64,000 nt of DNA from Acinetobacter beijerinckii CIP 110307. Its GTDB lineage: Bacteria > Pseudomonadota > Gammaproteobacteria > Pseudomonadales > Moraxellaceae. Location: positions 186,001-250,000 of the forward strand of contig NZ_KB849763.1 of NCBI RefSeq assembly GCF_000369005.1. The letters run 5' to 3'. Shown here piece after piece: positions 56,495 to 64,000 of the stretch; the stretch's first letter is position 1, and each line of letters starts with the position of its first letter. The position numbers were made by a program, and so were the translations under genes. The notes beneath the pieces were generated by a model. That model was not told the DNA's origin. It saw only the letters and a list, made by a program, of their open reading frames with translations, and did no database searches.

Positions 56495-56577
56495 ATGCTT
56501 CCAAGCATCACTTAAATTTGTAGGTTTCACCTACATTCTTTCAAATTACATTATGCCTAACATTTACACAAATGCAA
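56495..56577 (-). promoter_or_regulatory. promoter and structured leader of the B-C-D-E operon
   Basis: A sigma-70-type promoter is visible on the minus strand: TTGCAT (56,577-56,572), 16 bases, CATAAT (56,555-56,550). Just downstream a 17-base inverted repeat TGTAGGT-N3-ACCTACA (56,519-56,535) lies near the start point, then a second stem ATGCTT / AAGCAT (56,495-56,508). The leader would be about 130 bases. The first repeat could be an operator or a 5' hairpin. Confidence 0.5.
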
Positions 56578-56623
56578 AACAAACTGGCTAAATGTTACAT
56601 TTTTCCGATAAGCGAAAATTAAA

Positions 56624-56643
56624 AAAGTCGCTTAAGCGACTTT
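56624..56643 (-). terminator. Rho-independent terminator after protein A
   Basis: Stem AAAGTCGC / GCGACTTT with TTAA loop, minus-strand T-run follows. It ends the transcript of gene A and isolates it from the B-E operon. Confidence 0.85.
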
Positions 56644-56658
56644 AATATAAATGTAAAA

Positions 56659-58023
56659 TTAACAAAATTTTAAAGAACCATAACAGTTCGGGGCAAATGT
56701 TTGATTAACCAATTGCAGATTACTCAACTGCAATTCTGCTGGCCTTGCACCAGATAAATCTCTTGTTCCAACATTAAAATTTCCACCTAGACAAGCTGTA
56801 GCTAGAAATCCACAATTCAATGGGTTAGTCGTTAATTCTTGACTCACAGAAGTCAATGCATCTCTGACAGTGTCCGCTTTAATTGTCACAGTATCTGTTG
56901 GATCAATTGAGCCAATATCTATTGGATTAGATAGCTCTAACCACCAACCAGATCTAGCTGTTGAAACCGTCCCAGGCCATATTATATCTCGTGCCTGCAA
57001 TGAGAGTGACATTGGACTACCACTTAAATTGATTTTATGGATATACCCTAGATTCTCTGATAATGGTACTGTTACAGGTAAATTATTAATAGTTCCAGTA
57101 AGATCTCCATTTAAAGTAATGCCACCTAGAATATCAACATCAGCAGCCAACGTACCTGATAAATTAATACCACTCACCACAGCAGAAGCCATCAAATTTG
57201 CCGTTGTCATTCTAGAACCTGTTATCACTTGTTGTGGTAAGACTAACTGTGCTTTTTGCGTAGGGGTCAGTGTTATATCATAAGATTTAGTTGTGAAATC
57301 AAGATTAAAACCAGCCCCAAAAAGAATTGTGCCTCGAGCCTTACCTGTAATTGCCTGATTAAGACCACAACCATTAGTTGCATTGACCGTACACGCTGGA
57401 CCTGTTTGTGTTACACGAGAAGAATTAACTGTTGCTAAACCAGTCTGAGGAGCTACTACCATATAACCACTTAAACTATTGATACCATTTGGTGTAGCCG
57501 AATTTTCCGTCCCAATAGTTAGTAAGCCTTGAGTTGATTCAGCACTAAAACGAATACCAGATATCTCACGAGTAGATGCTGAATTTGGATTTTTAATTGC
57601 AAATTCAAAAAAAGGATTCGTGATTTTTGCATCACTTTGTACTCGCCCTTCTCGAGTATCTGCTACACCACTTAAACTTACATTATCAAAATCAATATCA
57701 CACGCACCGGAACCATTTACACCACCACAACCTAATTGCAATTTTTTTATATTTGCATTTAATTCTAATGTCGCTTCTAAGCCTAGCTTGTAAAATCCAA
57801 CGCCACCATTGCTGGGATTAGAAACTCCTGTTCTTTGCGATTCTAAATTGAGAGTATCTTTCGGTGATATATAAGTTAAACTCATTAATGCCTGCCCTGT
57901 TGTTGCAGACATTTCACTATCGCTCAAACGTTGCAAACCTTCGGAGGACGCATAAGCAGAATTAAGGCATACACTACTACTCAACACCAACATTGCAAAA
58001 TATAGAGACTTAAACCGTCGCAT
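56659..58023 (-). CDS. secreted cluster protein A, C-x6-C terminus
   Basis: 454 residues. The frame opens at 58,068, but the ATG at 58,023 has GGAGG five bases upstream and gives a signal peptide (about 1-25, ending AYA) followed by GLQRLSDSEMSATTGQALMSL. Strand-rich body with DVDILGGITLNGDLTGTIN-like repeats. The extreme C-terminus is NCYGSLKFC: Cys, six residues, terminal Cys, the same pattern as protein C. It has its own terminator, so it is probably a separate transcript from B-E. It shares the family motif but is otherwise unrecognised. Confidence 0.62.
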   Translation of the reverse strand: MRRFKSLYFAMLVLSSSVCLNSAYASSEGLQRLSDSEMSATTGQALMSLTYISPKDTLNLESQRTGVSNPSNGGVGFYKLGLEATLELNANIKKLQLGCGGVNGSGACDIDFDNVSLSGVADTREGRVQSDAKITNPFFEFAIKNPNSASTREISGIRFSAESTQGLLTIGTENSATPNGINSLSGYMVVAPQTGLATVNSSRVTQTGPACTVNATNGCGLNQAITGKARGTILFGAGFNLDFTTKSYDITLTPTQKAQLVLPQQVITGSRMTTANLMASAVVSGINLSGTLAADVDILGGITLNGDLTGTINNLPVTVPLSENLGYIHKINLSGSPMSLSLQARDIIWPGTVSTARSGWWLELSNPIDIGSIDPTDTVTIKADTVRDALTSVSQELTTNPLNCGFLATACLGGNFNVGTRDLSGARPAELQLSNLQLVNQTFAPNCYGSLKFC

Positions 58024-58235
58024 AACGACCTCCATGTAAAACATCCATATGTTCTTTTTATTACTCATTTCTGCCTGATCAAATACTTACCTAAATAAGG
58101 CAATAGCAACTTCAGTGATCTTGTACAAAAACAAATCAAACTGTATTGATTGTATCTTATTTTTTATTAATTACTAGCTTCATTCGTCTGAACAATTATT
58201 GTGATGAAGGAAGCGTTTTAAAATCATTGTATTAA

Positions 58236-58265
58236 AAAACCCATCATTTACAAATGATGGGTTTT
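58236..58265 (-). terminator. Rho-independent terminator after dcd
   Basis: Stem CCCATCATTT / AAATGATGGG (58,240-58,249 with 58,252-58,261), extended by A-T pairs and a minus-strand T-run immediately after the dcd stop. Confidence 0.85.
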
Positions 58266-58267
58266 CT

Positions 58268-58837
58268 TTAAGTCTTAGGTAAAGTCACACCTGTTTGACC
58301 TTGGTATTTACCACCACGGTCTTTATATGAAGTTTCACAGACTTCATCACTTTCAAAGAACAACATTTGCGCCACCCCTTCACCTGCGTAAATTCGTGCA
58401 GGAAGGTTTGTTGTATTTGAAAACTCAAGTGTAACGTGACCTTCCCATTCAGGCTCTAAAGGCGTTACGTTTACAATAATGCCGCAACGCGCATAGGTTG
58501 ACTTACCCAAACAAACGGTTAATACATTACGCGGGATACGGAAATATTCAATTGTACGCGCTAAAGCAAATGAGTTTGGCGGAATAATACAAACATCAGA
58601 TTCAATATCAATAAAACTTCTATCGTCAAAGTTTTTGGGATCAACAATTGCGGAATGAACATTCGTAAATACTTTAAATTCACGCGCGCAACGGACATCA
58701 TAGCCATAGCTAGATACCCCATAAGAAATCAGCTTTTCTCCGTTTTCATCGAAACGAACTTGATTTTCTGCATAAGGTTCAATCATGCCGTGTTTTTCGC
58801 TCATTTCGCGAATCCAACGATCAGATTTTATTGCCAT
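58268..58837 (-). CDS. dcd: dCTP deaminase
   Basis: Converts dCTP to dUTP, supplying dUMP for thymidylate. The 189-residue protein has typical blocks: [65 protein letters not shown] with the catalytic Glu, and the C-terminal GGKYQGQTG. All fit the trimeric dUTPase-like fold of Dcd. It is monocistronic by layout: terminator downstream and secreted gene A further downstream on the same strand. Confidence 0.96.
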   Translation of the reverse strand: MAIKSDRWIREMSEKHGMIEPYAENQVRFDENGEKLISYGVSSYGYDVRCAREFKVFTNVHSAIVDPKNFDDRSFIDIESDVCIIPPNSFALARTIEYFRIPRNVLTVCLGKSTYARCGIIVNVTPLEPEWEGHVTLEFSNTTNLPARIYAGEGVAQMLFFESDEVCETSYKDRGGKYQGQTGVTLPKT

Positions 58838-58947
58838 GACTTTTATCCAAAATCTAAGTTAATGATTGGCGGTTACTTTAACTTAAAATGACTTTAATGA
58901 AAACAATACCCCCTATTGATATGTCAACGTCAGGGTATTTATTTATT

Positions 58948-59541
58948 CTATAAATTACTAAGGGCAGAATAACTGATAGGAATAGCGAAACTGATTAGTA
59001 CAATAGATGCAGTTCTTTGAAGTTTTGCTTGCGATAGCCACGTCACTTTATTGGTCGCTAAAATTGCACCAACACAAATCCAGAACATTGCAATTGGCAA
59101 AATCAACCCGACAAATGTACTCATGTGAGCAATGTAAAGTTCTTGGCTTTTCCAAACGGCTGCTGGAAAAATGGCAGAAGCAAATAAAAGTGCTTTAGGA
59201 TTAAGTAAGGTCGCGCAGAGAAGTTCTCTTGGACGGATGGTTGGCTGATTTAATACAACTTCTTGGTCTGCTGTACGCCATAATTTCAATGCGAGGAATA
59301 AAATATAGCAAGCACTCAATAATTTTAGAAAAGTAGGTAATAAAGGCAAGGTAGTCGAAACTTTACCAATCAAAAAACCCCATGTGCTTATTGCAATGAT
59401 ATAGCCCAATGCTTCGGCAGGAATCAATAATAAAGACTTACGCAAACCGACTTGTATCCCTGAAGATGCAAGTAAAGTATTGGTAGGACCTGGTGTTAGG
59501 AGAATGGTTATAACTAAACCAATAAAAAACCATGAAATCAT
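58948..59541 (-). CDS. LysE/RhtB-family amino-acid exporter
   Basis: 197-residue inner-membrane protein with about five or six transmembrane helices, beginning MISWFFIGLVITILLTPGPTNTLLASSGIQVGLRKSL: the PGP segment with GxxxGxRx is the LysE/RhtB hallmark. The LLNPKALLFASAIFP block in the second half also fits. Members export amino acids such as lysine, threonine or homoserine lactone; which one cannot be told. It is isolated, 110 bases upstream of the dcd start. Confidence 0.85.
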   Translation of the reverse strand: MISWFFIGLVITILLTPGPTNTLLASSGIQVGLRKSLLLIPAEALGYIIAISTWGFLIGKVSTTLPLLPTFLKLLSACYILFLALKLWRTADQEVVLNQPTIRPRELLCATLLNPKALLFASAIFPAAVWKSQELYIAHMSTFVGLILPIAMFWICVGAILATNKVTWLSQAKLQRTASIVLISFAIPISYSALSNL

Positions 59542-59849
59542 TGAATGACCTCACTAAGAGTTAGTTTCAGACTAATCCAATTACAAATCTATAGCAAAAA
59601 AATAACTGTAAGCACTTATGACTATGAGTTATGCAAGCTTTTATTTTATTTAGCTTTTATCAATTACAAGCCCACTCTACTGCTGAGTCATGTGATTTAG
59701 ATTGTATATTTTGAATACAAATTATCTTGAATATTGATAATCACTTTCAGCACACAATTTCACGTATCAGTACATTTTTAAGCTTCTAATAAGTAAATAG
59801 TGTTATTTTATCGCCATATATTGATTCTTTAAGATCTATTTTTAACTTT
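59542..59849. other. AT-rich intergenic region
   Basis: 308 bases between a divergent pair, LysE exporter and DUF2062 gene. I see no gene, strong hairpin or recognisable operator. Promoters for both genes presumably lie here but I cannot place them with confidence. Confidence 0.5.
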
Positions 59850-60407
59850 ATGCCTAAGCAATTCTTTCAGAAGTGGCTTCCTTCATCGGAAAAAGTCGCT
59901 CGTCTTAAGTTTATGAGGATATTTGGCGAACGCACCTTAAATCCGCTGCTATGGTATGTAAATCGACACTCTATTGCTAAAGCCATGTTTATTGGTACTT
60001 TTTGGGGTATTTTACCTGTCCCTTTTCACAGTATTTTTATTATCTTAACCGTACTTTGGTTTGAGGTGAATTTACCGATTGGCTTATGTATGGCATGGTT
60101 GACGAACCCCTTTACCGTAGTTCCTATTCTTTACCTCGGTTTTTGGTTTGGTAGTAAGATCTATCACGTTCATATGATTAATAAAGATATGCTACTGGGT
60201 GTCCTTCATCAAATTATCAATTGGTTAAAAAATTTTGGTCATGGCCATATTGATTTTAGTCTTGCAAAAATATTGGTTTCAGGATTAGTGATTGAAGCTA
60301 TTTTATTTGCCATTATTTTTTATTTTGCGACTCATTTATTGTGGCGTTGGGTCGTGATTAAAAACTGGAAAGCCCGCTCTAAACTTCAGAAAGAAGAAGT
60401 GATTTAA
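59850..60407 (+). CDS. DUF2062 inner-membrane protein
   Basis: 185-residue protein with a basic N-terminus and three or four transmembrane segments. The DUF2062 core is clear: LWYVNRHSIAKAMFIGTFWGILPVPFHSIFIILTVLWFEVNLPIGLCMAWLTNPFTVVPILYLGFWFG. The family has no settled function and often appears near envelope or glycosyltransferase genes, neither of which is seen here. It is convergent with a lipoprotein nucleosidase-like gene, separated by 24 bases containing half of a hairpin. Confidence 0.8.
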   Translation: MPKQFFQKWLPSSEKVARLKFMRIFGERTLNPLLWYVNRHSIAKAMFIGTFWGILPVPFHSIFIILTVLWFEVNLPIGLCMAWLTNPFTVVPILYLGFWFGSKIYHVHMINKDMLLGVLHQIINWLKNFGHGHIDFSLAKILVSGLVIEAILFAIIFYFATHLLWRWVVIKNWKARSKLQKEEVI

Positions 60408-60419
60408 CATTCTTCTTTC
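60389..60419 (+). terminator. candidate terminator after the DUF2062 gene
   Basis: Ten-base stem GAAAGAAGAA / TTCTTCTTTC (60,389-60,398 with 60,410-60,419) containing the stop codon in its loop, followed by a short T-rich tail. It is A/T-rich, so it is a weak candidate. Confidence 0.4.
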
Positions 60420-60431
60420 TTTACGTTTAAA

Positions 60432-61304
60432 CTACTTTATTTCACTTTTAGCTTTCATAAATTGTTCTGCGACATCCAGCACGTAATCTTGACACGCTTC
60501 ACCAGTCGCGGGGTTATAGGCTCCATTGTTTGTAATATTATTTGATAAAATACGAATACCAATGAATGGGACATTAAATTGATGTGCAACCTGAGCGACA
60601 GATGCAGCCTCCATTTCTTCAACGGATGTTCCATAAGTTTTACGCAACAAATCAATTCGATCTAGTTCATTATTCCAAACATCCGCAGAACCAATGGTTC
60701 CTTCTACCACTTTCCCTTTGCTGTAATTCGGTTTAGCTTTGTAAGCCGCAATTAATAACTCTGGATCTGCTTCAAATTTTCGTATCGCAATGGGCTCTGG
60801 GTCAGCCTCATCATCAGGAAGTACATCAAAAGCTTCGTTCCATTCCAATGCATTTGAACCATCACCAATCGGTTTTTTTGGCGTTTTAAATGCCCCTATA
60901 TTGGTAGTGAATTTACCTAAAACAATATCAAATACATTCAAAGCTGGATCATGCCCGCCTGATGTTCCCTGATTGATAATCGCAATCGGTTGATAGCGTT
61001 GAATAGCTAATGCTGTTGCAGCGGCTGAATTACTCATTCCCATTCTTGTTTTAGAAATGATCATTGGATAACCTTTATAAGTGCCTTTCCAAAATTTCCA
61101 CTCTCCTATCATTTCAACACTGACGTTATCTAATTTTGATGCCATACGTTCAGATTCGACAGGTAATGCACCTTGGATCACAATAGGTTGTAATTTAACT
61201 TGTGATTGCTCAGTCTGTTTTGGGGAATCATCACCATTACAAGCACTCAGTAAAAGTGCACTGCACAATCCTAAAAAACCTACAGCTCTTTTAATTGACT
61301 TCAT
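60432..61304 (-). CDS. lipoprotein of the nucleoside phosphorylase/nucleosidase family
   Basis: 290 residues. The frame opens at 61,343, but the ATG at 61,304 gives a lipoprotein signal with lipobox LLLSAC (Cys22), so it is exported and lipid-anchored. The MTA/SAH nucleosidase fold follows: VIQGALPVESERM, INQGTSGGHDPAL and EEMEAASVAQVAHQFNVPFIGIRILSNN. In bacterial MTAN the last motif ends in Ser-Asp, with Asp as general acid; here it is Ser-Asn. It may thus have altered chemistry or another substrate. An envelope location is unusual for this fold. Confidence 0.75.
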   Translation of the reverse strand: MKSIKRAVGFLGLCSALLLSACNGDDSPKQTEQSQVKLQPIVIQGALPVESERMASKLDNVSVEMIGEWKFWKGTYKGYPMIISKTRMGMSNSAAATALAIQRYQPIAIINQGTSGGHDPALNVFDIVLGKFTTNIGAFKTPKKPIGDGSNALEWNEAFDVLPDDEADPEPIAIRKFEADPELLIAAYKAKPNYSKGKVVEGTIGSADVWNNELDRIDLLRKTYGTSVEEMEAASVAQVAHQFNVPFIGIRILSNNITNNGAYNPATGEACQDYVLDVAEQFMKAKSEIK

Positions 61305-61389
61305 ACCATCACTCGAAAATAAAATAGTGATGAAGCAATTCATGTGCCAAATTTTACTAATCGTTATATTTTCAACATTACAGATAAAG

Positions 61390-61416
61390 AAAAGCCCAAC
61401 GTTTCGTTGGGCTTTT
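61390..61416 (-). terminator. Rho-independent terminator after mrp
   Basis: Stem of 12 pairs AAAAGCCCAACG / CGTTGGGCTTTT (61,390-61,401 with 61,405-61,416), loop TTT, minus-strand T-run within the stem end. It is adjacent to the mrp stop. Confidence 0.9.
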
Positions 61417-61430
61417 AGTCATGCAATCAC

Positions 61431-62660
61431 TTAGAAGATACGTTTATCATCTCGCTGACGCTGCGGTAATTTTTGCATTTGTTGTAAAACTGCTTGTGCA
61501 ATATTTAAATAGCTTTCAGATGCGACATCTTTTGCAATCACACTTGGTTTACCTTGATCTGCATTCTCACGGATTTTTACATCTAAGGGTAAACGTCCTA
61601 ATAAAGGTATGTCATATTGTTCAGAAAGCTGATCACCGCCACCTGTACCAAAAATTTGTTCTTCATGTCCGCAATTTGAACAAATATGAGTCGACATATT
61701 TTCAATGACACCCAGTACAGGAATGTTTACTTTATTGAATAATTCAATCCCTTTTACTGCATCCATCAAGGCAACATTTTGCGGTGTTGTGACAATGACT
61801 GCCCCTGTCACAGGGATACGTTGTGCCAACGTTAATTGGATATCGCCTGTACCTGGTGGCATGTCAATCACCAACACATCTAAGTCTGGCCATAAAGTTT
61901 GGTTAAATAATTGCATCAATGCGCCAGTGGCTTTAGGCCCACGCCAAGCAACAGGTGTATTGTTCGCACCAATTAAATGACCAATCGAAATCACAGCCAT
62001 ACCATAAGCATCTAAAGGAACAAAATGTTCATTCTCGATTTGTGGTGTGCGTCCAGCATTGCCTAACATGGTAGGGATACTTGGACCATAAATATCAGCA
62101 TCCAAAACACCAACTTTTAAACCAAGTTGCTGTAGTGCTAAAGCAAGATTCACAGTTGTCGTAGATTTTCCGACACCACCTTTACCTGAAGATACCAAAA
62201 TCACATTTTGAATGCGTGGATGTGCAGCAACATCTCTTTGTTGCGGAGCAGCTTTTTGTATTGGTGGATTATTTGGATCAACTTCAGCTTTTGGTGAAGC
62301 ATCCCTCACAGGAGGTAAATTCGCATTTTCAGCTTTGGGTTTAGATGAACAACTATGCCCAGCCTCACCATGTGCAGGATTTTTCTGCTGAATAATATGA
62401 AGATTCAGCTCTTGAATGCCACACTTTTCTAAGGCATCTGCAAGTTCATCATGGATTTGTTGCAAATGATCTTTTTCTTCAGGGAATGTATTTATAGTGA
62501 GCTGTAAAATACGCCCTTGAACATTAACTTGAGTGATACGCTCTTTGAGTGCGTTTTCAGAATTTGGCAGAATATAACTTTGGAGAACTGTCTGAATTTC
62601 ATCTTCCTTCACCTCTTGTGCGGGTGAAAAAACAGATTTTAGCGAAGAAAGCCACGACAT
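61431..62660 (-). CDS. apbC: iron-sulfur cluster carrier Mrp/ApbC
   Basis: P-loop ATPase of the Mrp/NBP35 family that carries iron-sulfur clusters to target proteins. The N-terminal DUF59-like domain covers about residues 1-95, then a linker of Pro/Lys/Ala, then VSSGKGGVGKST at 157-168, DADIYGPSIPTMLG and the CxxC of HICSNCGHEEQIFG that binds a cluster between subunits. Length 409 fits. Monocistronic by layout; 155 bases separate it from the upstream LEA-like gene on the same strand. Confidence 0.93.
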   Translation of the reverse strand: MSWLSSLKSVFSPAQEVKEDEIQTVLQSYILPNSENALKERITQVNVQGRILQLTINTFPEEKDHLQQIHDELADALEKCGIQELNLHIIQQKNPAHGEAGHSCSSKPKAENANLPPVRDASPKAEVDPNNPPIQKAAPQQRDVAAHPRIQNVILVSSGKGGVGKSTTTVNLALALQQLGLKVGVLDADIYGPSIPTMLGNAGRTPQIENEHFVPLDAYGMAVISIGHLIGANNTPVAWRGPKATGALMQLFNQTLWPDLDVLVIDMPPGTGDIQLTLAQRIPVTGAVIVTTPQNVALMDAVKGIELFNKVNIPVLGVIENMSTHICSNCGHEEQIFGTGGGDQLSEQYDIPLLGRLPLDVKIRENADQGKPSVIAKDVASESYLNIAQAVLQQMQKLPQRQRDDKRIF

Positions 62661-62815
62661 TTTGTTTACTCCAAAAACAGATCAACATATCACTGAGTTT
62701 GGCTAGTTTAGCAGTATTGAAGAATTGACGCTCATATCTGGGAAGATAATTGCTCATTTTTATAGCTTAATTTCTTCTCTCGATATGAGCGTCATTCATT
62801 TAAAGATTAACCGAT

Positions 62816-63265
62816 TTAACCTTTGAATTTATTGATGGTATCCGATGCTGCTTTTTTTAAGTCATCAATTTTAGTGCTCGCCTGAGCTTTTAAATCATCA
62901 AATTTTGCAGCAGCTTCATCTTTTAATTCAGCAGCTTTTGCTTTTGCATCATCTAGTTTGTGACTCGCTTCTTCTTTCAAATGGTCGAATTTGTCTTGAA
63001 CCGCATGTTGAGTATCTTCAAGTTTAGACTTAATTTCGTCCACTTTATTTGAAAAAGCTTCTTTATTTTCAGAACTATGTTCCGAAGCATCTCTTTTTAA
63101 ATCATCAATCGCTTTTTCACCTTTTAACTTCAACTCTTCAGCAGAATGTTTTAAATCATCAACTGCTTTTTCACCTTGAAGTTGCGCTTCTTTTGCTTTG
63201 TGTTTTAAATCATTACCTAAGTCAGCAGCTTGAGTTTTTAACTCGTCAATTTTTTCATTTGTCAT
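62816..63265 (-). CDS. LEA-like amphipathic helical protein
   Basis: 149 residues, entirely of charged and alanine-rich helix-forming repeats. The pattern KAxEAQLQGEKAVDDLKHSAE, repeated with variation (for example DEAAAKFDDLKAQASTK), gives an 11-residue-like periodicity as in late-embryogenesis-abundant proteins and some apolipoproteins. No cysteines, no Trp, no signal or transmembrane segment. Such proteins often shield against drying or osmotic stress; here that is inferred from composition alone. It has no operon partner. Confidence 0.72.
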   Translation of the reverse strand: MTNEKIDELKTQAADLGNDLKHKAKEAQLQGEKAVDDLKHSAEELKLKGEKAIDDLKRDASEHSSENKEAFSNKVDEIKSKLEDTQHAVQDKFDHLKEEASHKLDDAKAKAAELKDEAAAKFDDLKAQASTKIDDLKKAASDTINKFKG

Positions 63266-63452
63266 CTTATTTCCTCACTTATAGGTAAATATATATTGTT
63301 TGGAGCAGTCTTAGTTATACCGCGTTTAGATAAGTTTTTAAGTGATTGCTGCAAATTGAAACAATTGGGATACAGGAAGATTCAAATCATTTCTGTTCGA
63401 TAACCTTTTGAATTTTTAGATATAAAAATCATATAAAAGAATAACAGCAGTT

Positions 63453-63989
63453 TTACCCTTTAAACTCATGTTTAGATAATTCATACAGTACGTGCCAGCT
63501 TAATGGATGATTGAGATCTAAAGCAGGATGTTGAAATTCTGTGATCTTTCTCATTTTTATCTTCTCCATCACCTTTTGAGATTTTTTATTATCTAGGGTG
63601 GTAAAAGATACAACTTTTTCTAGTTTCAACTGATCAAAAGCAAAAGCTAAGGCTGCATTTGCCGCTTCTGACGCATAACCTTTTCCCCAAAAAGCTTGAT
63701 CTAAGCGCCAACCAATTTCAACACAAGGTGAAAAGGAAAATTGTGTGGGTTGATCATGTAAACCCACAAAACCAATAAATTGTTGAGTTTCTTTTAATTC
63801 CACTGCCCAAAAACCCCAACCTTGTTTTTGAATGATTGCTTTTAATTTATCAATATAAGCATCACTTTCTGATCGATTAAGTATTTTCGGAAAATGCTCC
63901 ATTACCTGCGGGTCAGCGCTCATCTCTGCAAAACGTGAATAATCTGTTTCTAACCATTGGCGCAAAATCAGTCTTGGTGTTTCGATCAT
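63453..63989 (-). CDS. GNAT-family N-acetyltransferase (RimJ/RimL type)
   Basis: 178 residues. It begins MIETPRLILRQWLETDYSRFAEM, the usual opening of the RimJ/RimL acetyltransferase group. The acetyl-CoA core is IGWRLDQAFWGKGYASEAANAALAFAFDQL, with the pyrophosphate loop in GKGYASEA; VSFTTLDNKKSQKVMEKIKM follows. The substrate is unknown, probably a protein N-terminus, amine or small molecule. The gene is complete in the window; its upstream context lies outside. Confidence 0.87.
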   Translation of the reverse strand: MIETPRLILRQWLETDYSRFAEMSADPQVMEHFPKILNRSESDAYIDKLKAIIQKQGWGFWAVELKETQQFIGFVGLHDQPTQFSFSPCVEIGWRLDQAFWGKGYASEAANAALAFAFDQLKLEKVVSFTTLDNKKSQKVMEKIKMRKITEFQHPALDLNHPLSWHVLYELSKHEFKG

Positions 63990-64000
63990 TTTTACAACCA

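Noticed and set aside
56870..57283. 137-codon plus-strand frame within secreted gene A.
   Set aside because: Shadow of gene A; A carries a signal peptide, ribosome-binding site and terminator, this does not.

Overview
The window looks like a chromosomal segment of an Acinetobacter-type gammaproteobacterium (Moraxellaceae). This is inferred from gene content and arrangement and from the AT-rich base composition; no rRNA or species marker is present. Supporting signs are an Smc/ScpA/ScpB condensin, smc-zipA-ligA in a row, a biotin ligase without a DNA-binding domain, EF-P hydroxylase, and a family of secreted proteins that resemble, from memory, Acinetobacter Fil proteins. I saw no tRNA, rRNA, CRISPR array, insertion sequence or prophage.

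Layout. 1-7,281: fatty-acid and ribosome housekeeping (fabG fragment, fabD, rpmF, yceD), epmC, yciO, an acetyltransferase, then scpA-scpB-rluB. 7,293-22,774: a large peptide-uptake locus. One arm on the minus strand has two YejA-like binding proteins, an exported M3 peptidase and YejB/E/F. The other arm on the plus strand has a TonB-dependent receptor, TonB, ExbB and two ExbD proteins. The gap between the arms carries two divergent sigma-54-type promoters. 22,850-29,211: biotin synthesis (bioH, bioA, bioF, bioC, an AT-rich orphan membrane gene, bioD), interrupted by structured intergenic elements. 29,246-33,868: an exported one-cysteine peroxiredoxin, a bacterioferritin-like protein without the haem-ligand Met, an NAD-dependent reductase, and a hydrolase/TetR pair with two near-identical operator candidates. 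33,902-41,147: a GntR-FadR regulator, smc, zipA and ligA. 41,498-49,475: a pseudo-receiver/HTH protein with a small GTPase, a TauE-type permease, birA, coaX, ffh, ypjD and dusC. 49,517-58,023: five consecutive large secreted proteins sharing a motif after the signal peptide; two of them end in C-x6-C. 58,268-63,989: dcd, a LysE exporter, a DUF2062 protein, a lipoprotein nucleosidase-like protein, mrp, an LEA-like helical protein and an acetyltransferase.

How the genes may work together. The peptide locus reads as a complete route: outer-membrane entry powered by TonB-ExbB-ExbD, periplasmic trimming by the exported peptidase, capture by the binding proteins, and import by the Yej permease, with both arms set up for sigma-54 activation. 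The five-gene secreted cluster is the least understood part: tightly packed, signal-peptide-bearing, beta-rich and without any visible assembly machinery. Many start codons were moved from the longest reading frame to an internal ATG with a better ribosome-binding site or signal peptide; each case is stated.
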